Shown here piece after piece: positions 15,901-21,688 of a stretch of 21,688 nucleotides of DNA. Made by a program: the position numbers and the translations under genes. The stretch covers positions 1 to 21,688 of the forward strand of contig JASLXP010001109.1 in assembly GCA_030740295.1 (NCBI GenBank). Reading direction: 5' to 3'. The stretch is from Planctomycetota bacterium (GTDB lineage: Bacteria > Planctomycetota > PUPC01 > JACPCR01). Every line of letters starts with the position of its first letter. Within the stretch, counting starts at the first letter, position 1. The notes beneath the pieces were generated by a model, which was given only the letters and a program-made list of their open reading frames with translations, made no database searches and was not told the DNA's origin.

Positions 15901-16852
15901 TTCCGTAATCGGCGAAGGCCTGGCTCTCGCAGGTGATATCCAGTGCATGGCGAAAGAATCCAGGGCCATGCTGCTCGGAAGTCTGCCGAGCCGTTCCGTA
16001 GCGCGTTTCGGACCAGCCATAGGGAAACGGCCCCTTCGTACCGCAACTGAAATAGTCTTTGCCGTAATTGTCGCACAGCAGCCAGCGAGGGAGCGCGTTG
16101 GCGTACCCATCCAGGATCACCGCCGTCTTCCAGGCGCACTTGTAAGCCTTGTCCGGGTCTTTGTCCGCCTCGTGGTGCGAGTAATAGTAGTATGCCCTGG
16201 TCAGCGTCTGCATCGCGCTCTGGCAGAACACATCACGACGCGTGTCGAGAGCGCCGTCCATGTAGAAATAGGCGACCCAGGTGCCGTCTTCACCGGGCTT
16301 AAGTTTCGACTTGTCCCGCGGCGGGCGCGTCTGCTGATGCCAGCGGAGGGTGACCATGGCATTTTCGGCCAGGTCGGCCCACATCCGCGGAGCCCGGAAC
16401 TGTTTCGTATGGTCATGCGGGAACTTCGGGTTGTCAGGATAGACCTCCTTGCAGGTGGAACACGTGATCTGCGAGGGCTTCTTTGGATCGAAATTAAACA
16501 CCCCGTGCGGATAATGCCGCCGGCTGTAGTCGCGACCATTTTCCTTCTGCGAACAGTTCGGACACAGGCTGTAGATCCGCGGCGCCTGGTAAGGCACACA
16601 AGCGCGCAGCTCGGCGTCGGTGAGGCCCAGGTATGTCTGCAGCGTCGACTCCTTCGGCTTGTTCCGAGCCCAATCAGTCGTGTCCGTAATCATGGGATGG
16701 CGAAACGCCGTAAACCCGGGGGCTTCCTCGTGGGAATTCGCGTTCGTCTCAGCGCGAACTGGCAGAGCACTCAGAACACAGAGAAGAAGAAGTGTATGGA
16801 GCAGCACGCCAGGGCTCCTGGCTCGGAAGGATAGAGCTGTTGATTTCGTCAT
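12929..16852 (-). CDS. Large secreted heparinase II/III-type protein with C-terminal PA14-like domain
   Basis: A 1307-residue exported protein, presumably a polysaccharide lyase acting on an acidic glycan. A signal peptide (VLLHTLLLLCVLSALPVRA) is followed by two CxxC pairs (CPNC 97-100, CSTC 131-134) that suggest a small zinc-ribbon-like insert. An alpha/alpha-barrel region runs to about 530 and includes GYSEGPGY (409-416) and ESGHRN. The heparinase II/III-like beta-sandwich follows, with AHGHTDFLDLQIFDNGHYL (560-578), where His and Asp recall the conserved G-H-x-D of these lyases. Near 1080-1180 a Gly/Pro-rich beta module resembles a chitobiase C-terminal-type domain. Residues about 1195-1285 (FLKISKAGKYTFHFHSQREG...FDLEWRGPDF) resemble PA14, a carbohydrate-binding fold. 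It is about twice the usual lyase length. The start is ATG 16852. The substrate is unknown, and lyase chemistry is inferred from family likeness. Confidence 0.85.
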   Translation of the reverse strand: MTKSTALSFRARSPGVLLHTLLLLCVLSALPVRAETNANSHEEAPGFTAFRHPMITDTTDWARNKPKESTLQTYLGLTDAELRACVPYQAPRIYSLCPNCSQKENGRDYSRRHYPHGVFNFDPKKPSQITCSTCKEVYPDNPKFPHDHTKQFRAPRMWADLAENAMVTLRWHQQTRPPRDKSKLKPGEDGTWVAYFYMDGALDTRRDVFCQSAMQTLTRAYYYYSHHEADKDPDKAYKCAWKTAVILDGYANALPRWLLCDNYGKDYFSCGTKGPFPYGWSETRYGTARQTSEQHGPGFFRHALDITCESQAFADYGKNHKPSDYEHLFVKEGEAPPKEYTLSFYEKLCRNALMPVRRYQGSVLGKWGQGCPINGTQDYARLTHNREMLRLAAQSMFVFPHKSFFVDAGYSEGPGYSGIHLLHTHKGIFKQRGYTDPPHYQVPANSPNQAFWAKMLLPEDMPYPGRLVDYDPLRPNQEAKYEKFWKRAFSVWKELCAPNGGQYALGESGHRNLGSYRHIMTDPRHVTGHVLKTGMKRFLLGDGEGDDQVQINLTAGPYTAHGHTDFLDLQIFDNGHYLADDFGYGKHQMRSRYSSIQVHNSGAYDTFNVPSNNGIPWMYESNVPGIAVTRVGTHRETEEMARFDRTVALISTDIKHPYVLDLFYFKGQGNAGKGRRREYFFHTTKRHEQVARNSLAMKKLPGQRGMLELEGQNWEESMLNAKGYGVFFDAMEGDASKTFTVDFEVKDPWKPLMWKFDPKRSDKTVEIKGKTPNSALPYKAREDSWAERPAIGIRRHVLGFPGQKAYAYNFPHPSKLYKNRHSEGWGRMPGFLLRHDVTDTSADTEFLVVHEAWAGKPYITGVSRLPKEHGSANAIALEITMPGRTDIIVMSNDNEEATYKGSGIDFKGRFGIIARQGDKSDAALIGGTRLASKSAGIDYSLSAGAYAGTITRSEREWRGQEDGFYVDQEMPESVVGSWMMVNVKGKSTKRNEKEENLDKIIGAGWAFRIAGVKRKNGKSFLLTEGEHGLEIKDGSCREFFKPHNHIVGATEFRIYPHLSNQGLVKVSPEGGPQTGPTQVTMKAQSGIKGATVQYLSVTLDAPNVYSVDDKSLDWQTCTGPVTIDRTCRLLVRAIPKNGLKTPVAQRFEFVMPPQPAKVAPAMLNPLPVTVKRYYKRNESNIEEPEVRMFYKQGNPPERGRHINGLGFLKISKAGKYTFHFHSQREGKLVIGGVTLFDGDEPSGEVGTCYLKPGYYDFEFVSKGTHTFDLEWRGPDFKRRKLDPADLFHEQAMLDKYFHEFKTQKKMR

Positions 16853-17014
16853 TCGGGTCAGATTCTGTATCAGCGGTTTGATGCGCTGTTGGCAATGTAC
16901 TGCAGTGGAGTCTCGATCTAGCCACCAATCATGCTCGCTGGGGCAGGCTCCGGAGGTGACCCGGAGTCATATCCGTAACTGATACTTCTTGAGAACACCC
17001 AATATCTGGAACAT

Positions 17015-18040
17015 TCAACTGTCCACCTCGATTTGGATTTTCGTTACATGACTGGGGTCTTCAGACCATTGCTGCATGGCATCGGCCGCATCGGCAAAAG
17101 GCACGGTGTGGGTGATCGTCTCGTTCACGGGGTAGCGGCCGGAGCGAAGGACTTCGATGACCGACAGGAAATCTTCGAGAAATGCATTTCTGGAGCCGAG
17201 AATATCGACCTCCTTCATCACGAAGAGCTTTGTGTCGTAGGTCACTTGGCGTTTAGCATAGCCGATGTAGACGACTCGACCCGCAAAACAGACTTCCTCG
17301 ACACACTGGCGATAGGTCTGATCCGATCCGACTGCCTCGATCATGGCGGCTGGACCATGGCCACCGGTCAACTCCATAAGACGCGTGTGTAGATCTTCGT
17401 CGGCCGAATTCACCGTCTCGCTTGCCCCGGCTTTCCGTGCCAGGCTAAGCTTGTTGTCCGCGACGTCGACAGCAATGACACGAGCTCCCGCCCTTAAGGA
17501 TGCGCCTGCGATAGCGCCCAGACCGATCATACCGCAGCCGATCACGCAGACCGTGTCGTCTGCCGTAACGCGCCCGCGACTTGCAGCATGGAAGCCCACG
17601 GAAAGCGGCTCGACCAGCGCAAGCTCGGCCAGACTGAGCCCTTCAGCCTGAATGACGTTCTGCCACGGTACGGCAATCTGCTCGGCAAGTGCGCCGTCCC
17701 GTTGCACCCCAAGCGTTTGATTGGCACGGCAACAGTTCGGCCGCTCCGCAAGACATGCCGAACACTCGCCGCATTGGGTATATGGAAACACCGTGACGGT
17801 TTGCCCGATCTGGATTTCGCGGGGTACATCTGAACCGACTTCAAGAACCTCCGCACCAATCTCATGCCCCGGTATCCGAGGGTAGCTGACGATGGGATTA
17901 CTCCCGCGAAAGGTATTGAGGTCCGACCCACAATATCCCAGGCGACGAACTTTCAGCAGGACGTCGCCGGGACCGTGAGCGGACGATTCCACTTCCGTGT
18001 AAGCAAGCGTTCCAGGCTCAGTAATCGCCACTGCTTTCAT
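17015..18040 (-). CDS. Zinc-dependent medium-chain alcohol/polyol dehydrogenase
   Basis: A 341-residue cytoplasmic NAD(P)-dependent dehydrogenase of the zinc-containing MDR superfamily. Catalytic zinc ligands are Cys37 (GYCGSD), His59-Glu60 (GHEIGAEV) and probably Glu144 (VEPLSVG). The structural zinc lobe has Cys90, Cys93, Cys96 and Cys104 (QCGECSACLAERPNCC). The cofactor motif GCGMIGLG lies at 168-175, with VIAVDV as the following strand. All expected residues are intact. MDR enzymes of this type oxidise sugar acids or polyols, such as L-galactonate, sorbitol or threonine. Being 98 bases downstream of uxaE in the same direction, a sugar-acid substrate linked to tagaturonate is an attractive but unproven role; sorbitol- or threonine-type activity remains possible. 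The start is ATG 18040. Confidence 0.92.
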   Translation of the reverse strand: MKAVAITEPGTLAYTEVESSAHGPGDVLLKVRRLGYCGSDLNTFRGSNPIVSYPRIPGHEIGAEVLEVGSDVPREIQIGQTVTVFPYTQCGECSACLAERPNCCRANQTLGVQRDGALAEQIAVPWQNVIQAEGLSLAELALVEPLSVGFHAASRGRVTADDTVCVIGCGMIGLGAIAGASLRAGARVIAVDVADNKLSLARKAGASETVNSADEDLHTRLMELTGGHGPAAMIEAVGSDQTYRQCVEEVCFAGRVVYIGYAKRQVTYDTKLFVMKEVDILGSRNAFLEDFLSVIEVLRSGRYPVNETITHTVPFADAADAMQQWSEDPSHVTKIQIEVDS

Positions 18041-18138
18041 TGGATACTCCGATAGAAGTTAATCAGTCCTGTGGTGACTCAATGTTTGATTGTGCGGTTC
18101 TGTTTCAACATCGTGACGGCTCTTTTCCTGCCCTTGTT

Positions 18139-19413
<1,275 letters not shown>

Positions 19414-19456
19414 GGTTCATATTTTTCTGTTTGTTGGGGCTCGAAGGATCGCGGAG

Positions 19457-20563
19457 TCATCCGGACGGCCAGCCCTCGTTTCTTATCTTGTGTCCCAGGT
19501 CACGCAAAGCATTGACTTCCTCCTCCACAAGACTGCCGTCGGCCCTGGGGCCGGTATTCAACAAGAGATTTGCGGGAAGTGTTCGTGCCATTCTGAGAGT
19601 GTCCATCAACTCCTCTGCATCTTTGCGGTGACGTGTGTACTTATTGTAGCCCCATGAGTGCTCCTGAATGGTCGTGTTTATTTCCAGAAGATCAGTCTTG
19701 TCGCCGAGGCCGAAATGGGTACGCTCGGGAGTCAGGAAATCTTCAGTCCCTGTAACGCCCTGTTTGTATGAGACCAGGCATTGCGGCTGCAGATTACGGA
19801 TGTGTTCGTAAAGCTCGTGAACCTGCAAAAGTTCTATCGCGTTGTCGAGCCCGCCATTCAGATCGCCGTACTTTTTCAGAACTCCTTCGCCATCCAGCCA
19901 GATCCCCGCGATGGGGCCGTAATGAGTCAGCAATTCGGTAATCTGCGATTTCAGGAAACTTATGTACTGGCCTAAATCGACATCATGATCATCGAGATAT
20001 TCGGGCGGTCTCTGGTCATATGCCGGGCGCGCTGTTCCTCCCCAATCACGAGTGGGTGCATGTGGGTGTTTCCAGTCGCGACCATGAGAGTAATAGAGGA
20101 ACAGGCCGAGCCCTTTCTTTTGGCACTGTTCCGCTAATTCCTTCACGAGATCGCGTCGCGCCGGACTGTTCACGCTGTTGAACTCTGTTTCAGCAGTTTC
20201 AAAAAGACAAAAGCTGTCATGGTGCCGGGTGGTTATGTTCACATACTTCATCTCGGCCTCGATAGCGAGATCAGTGATGAAATCTGCATCGAATTTCTCT
20301 GCCGTAAACGAGTCTTTGAGTTTTGCGTAATCGGCCACGGGAATAAGGCCATGGAATTGAATCCACTCGGCAACCGGTTGATCCGCATTGTTTCGATTGA
20401 AGACCTGCTGCCCGTTCCATTCGCCTCCCGGAATCGAGTACAGGCCGTAATGCAGAAACAGTCCCAGCTTCGCTTCAGCGAACCACTCCCTGGCGGCCGT
20501 GCGAGGGGAACTGGCGCAGGAACCAGCAAAATCGGACATATAGGCAGGGATTCTGTTTGGCAT
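19457..20563 (-). CDS. Cytoplasmic GH29 alpha-L-fucosidase
   Basis: A 368-residue retaining glycosidase releasing terminal alpha-linked L-fucose. Visible family blocks are AREWFAEAKLGLFLHYGLYS (24-43), the His pair in TTRHHDSFCLF (111-121), VNSPARRDLVKEL (131-143), GLGLFLYYS (151-159), and the nucleophile Asp224 in GIWLDGEG (220-227). The general acid/base residue varies in GH29 and I do not assign it. There is no signal peptide and no C-terminal beta-sandwich of the larger secreted enzymes, so it should work in the cytoplasm on imported oligosaccharides. It is the first gene of the probable fucosidase-uxaE-dehydrogenase operon. ATG 20563 is reported; ATG 20539 (MSDFAG) is possible, and neither has a strong ribosome-binding site. 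Family is confident; linkage preference is unknown. Confidence 0.93.
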   Translation of the reverse strand: MPNRIPAYMSDFAGSCASSPRTAAREWFAEAKLGLFLHYGLYSIPGGEWNGQQVFNRNNADQPVAEWIQFHGLIPVADYAKLKDSFTAEKFDADFITDLAIEAEMKYVNITTRHHDSFCLFETAETEFNSVNSPARRDLVKELAEQCQKKGLGLFLYYSHGRDWKHPHAPTRDWGGTARPAYDQRPPEYLDDHDVDLGQYISFLKSQITELLTHYGPIAGIWLDGEGVLKKYGDLNGGLDNAIELLQVHELYEHIRNLQPQCLVSYKQGVTGTEDFLTPERTHFGLGDKTDLLEINTTIQEHSWGYNKYTRHRKDAEELMDTLRMARTLPANLLLNTGPRADGSLVEEEVNALRDLGHKIRNEGWPSG

Positions 20564-21017
20564 GTCTACTATAGACCTTGAGGATGAATCATGAGTTGGA
20601 TTGGAGCGAATCAGGAGCGGGCGAGAATGCCGCCGAGAGTATCAGAGTCTGACTCTATGAATTCTCCGCGCCGTGCGAAGATGTTGAAGTGCCTGCTGGG
20701 GTGCGCCGGCGTCTCGCCGGCATAGCGACCTCCAGTCGGATGTCAGCGTGAACGGACGTGGCCAACCTGATGAGCGCTAATGTTGCCATCAGATGCCTGT
20801 TCACTGGCAGTGTCTGGAATTCTATTTGTCCGGGTTCTGAAGAGCCACACCATCCAGGCGAGCCCGGCTATAAATCCAACCCCTGGCTTCGATTTCCCGA
20901 GCAAAGGCTGCAGATGGTCAGATAATTAACTGTCATGAATGTCTCGCAACCCTCCGGACGACATCTGCAGATGGAAACGATTCAGAAAACTATGCAGTTC
21001 AACACATCAACAGACTC
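20564..21017. other. Gene-free gap of 454 bases between divergent genes
   Basis: No credible gene is seen between the fucosidase start and the ATG at 21018. The gap must hold promoters for the fucosidase operon and for the rightmost gene. It contains a perfect 13-base palindrome, AGAGTC-T-GACTCT (20644-20656), 81 bases upstream of the fucosidase start, which could be an operator. It also carries the second copy of the triple-hairpin repeat (20699-20732) and a 12-base palindrome CATCTGCAGATG near 20963. No tRNA or clear terminator was found. Confidence 0.5.
20699..20732. repeat. Triple-hairpin repeat, partial copy B (inverse orientation)
   Basis: These 34 bases are the exact reverse complement of 4959-4992. 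They contain one intact hairpin, GCCGGCG-TCT-CGCCGGC (20705-20721), and half of the neighbouring GCGACC stem; the third hairpin of copy A is missing. The match ends abruptly on both sides. Confidence 0.8.
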
Positions 21018-21688
21018 ATGAGCTGGAAGAAGAACAAAAAGCTGGTCTCGCAGGGATTTCGCGATTTGCAGTTTCTGCCAAAGGAGCGCAGCGGGTGGGA
21101 TGCGACACTTGCGTCCCTGGCCTACGGTCTGCGGCGGCACATTGCCGGCAGTGCTCCTGACCTCGGCGACTGGGCGGCCAGACACGGCGTACCTGCCAGC
21201 AGGAAATACAGGGAGCTTGGGGAAACGCGCTCGTGTTGTGGCATGGGACGAGCCGGGAGAGAGCCGAAAAGATCAGCGAGCACGGGCTTTTCCACAAAAG
21301 GGGGCTCTGGACGACCCTGAATCCGGAGATATCGCACTCCTTCTGCCGGAATAGATCCGACCGTTTCGGGACAGACGGTGCCGTGGTGTGCCTGATTCTC
21401 GATCGATCGGCAATCACGGAAGGACGGGATTACAGCCTCGAAGGCAAAGGGGACATCTACCGCTTTCACGGGCGCCTGCCGTCTGGGGTGGTCGAGTACG
21501 TCCTGGTTCACGAAGAGATCCGTTTCACGGGTGAGAGTCGCGTCCGCATCCCGGCTCCGTGGCCGGCTGCGAAACTGAAAAAACGATCCGGAAAATGGGC
21601 ACCTGCCCAGAATGTGCCAGTCAGATACTCGGACTCGCTGAATTACGCATCTCTGCGGGAGTTCGTCGAAATCTGCACAGATCGGTTG
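21018..21688 (+). pseudogene. Frameshifted gene for an ADP-ribosyltransferase-like (HGT motif) protein, open at window end
   Basis: Two consecutive frames read as one protein. From ATG 21018 the first gives MSWKKNKKLVSQGFRDLQFL and continues to ASRKYRELG. From about 21221 the next frame gives GNALVLWHGTSRERAEKISE, HGLFHKRGLWTTLNPEISH, FCRNRSDRFGTDGAVVCLIL and VVEYVLVHEEIRFTG, open to the window end. Restoring one G in the run at 21219-21222 yields a smooth RELGGNALVLWHGTS. The block of LWHGTS, then a helix and EHGLF, then a GLWTT strand, then NPEISHSF, resembles the NAD-binding core of ADP-ribosyltransferase folds (PARP, KptA, DarT-like), in which the His of HGT contacts NAD. Glu residues in VEYVLVHEEIRF could supply the later catalytic acid. 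The function is unproven. The shift may be a real mutation or a one-base sequence error; no in-phase canonical -1 slippery heptamer is present. Confidence 0.7.

Noticed and set aside
14246..16834. An 862-codon open frame on the plus strand, antisense to the heparinase-like gene
   Set aside because: It lies wholly inside the minus-strand gene, has no family-like motifs or ribosome-binding site, and its Val/Arg/Ala-rich composition is what the complement of a GC-biased gene gives. The minus-strand protein has clear domains and a signal peptide.
20820..20870. A tRNA-like stretch around GTCCGGGTTCTGAAGAGCC
   Set aside because: The TTC-containing word looked like a T-arm, but no matching acceptor, D-arm or anticodon arm could be folded around it.
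21213..21230. Programmed -1 frameshift site in the rightmost gene
   Set aside because: The local GCTTGGGGAAACG does not present an X-XXY-YYZ heptamer in the zero frame; a lost G in the run explains the shift more simply. Kept only as a remote possibility.

Overview
The window reads like accessory, polysaccharide-degrading chromosome from a free-living bacterium of the PVC superphylum or a close relative (Planctomycetota, Verrucomicrobiota, Lentisphaerota or Kiritimatiellota). This is inferred from gene content: a secreted formylglycine-type sulfatase, a DUF1080 (3-keto-disaccharide hydrolase type) protein, a very large heparinase II/III-type protein, a secreted right-handed beta-helix protein and several exported enzymes of unclear class. 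The DNA is moderately GC-rich. No 16S, tRNA or phylogenetic marker is present, so the assignment is not firm.

Layout. A partial unrecognised gene lies at 1-528 (+). Then, all on the minus strand: a secreted DUF1080 protein (598-1305), a GH4 alpha-galactosidase of the MelA type (1468-2772), DNA polymerase IV (2892-4097) with a small DUF6504-like protein upstream (4334-4591), a repeat-rich gap (4592-5040), a secreted sulfatase (5041-6969) and a secreted esterase-like alpha/beta hydrolase (7075-8004). The divergent plus-strand beta-helix protein follows (8202-10454). After it comes a gap holding a group II intron fragment (about 10617-10850). Then, again on minus: a lipoprotein with a glycosidase-like barrel (10911-12497), a gap with a decayed beta-helix gene end (12757-12945), a 1307-residue heparinase II/III-type protein (12929-16852), a zinc-dependent dehydrogenase (17015-18040), tagaturonate epimerase UxaE (18139-19413) and a cytoplasmic GH29 alpha-L-fucosidase (19457-20563). 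At the right edge a plus-strand gene with an ADP-ribosyltransferase-like core is broken by a single-base frameshift (21018-21688, open at the window end).

How it fits together. The exported proteins (lyase-like, sulfatase, esterase, beta-helix, lipoprotein, DUF1080) could desulfate, deacylate and cut a complex acidic, probably fucose- and uronate-containing polymer. The leaderless enzymes (GH29, GH4, dehydrogenase, UxaE) would finish oligosaccharides and uronates inside the cell. Fucosidase, uxaE and dehydrogenase are tightly spaced and probably form one operon. No transporter, SusC/D pair or regulator is visible, so the locus does not look like a classical Bacteroidetes PUL. The polymerase and DUF6504 pair is a separate DNA-damage module.

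The less ordinary material is in the gaps and at the edge: the frameshifted HGT-motif gene, a deletion-derived relic of the beta-helix gene end, a compound triple-hairpin repeat with a second partial copy 15.7 kb away, another long palindrome, and the intron fragment.
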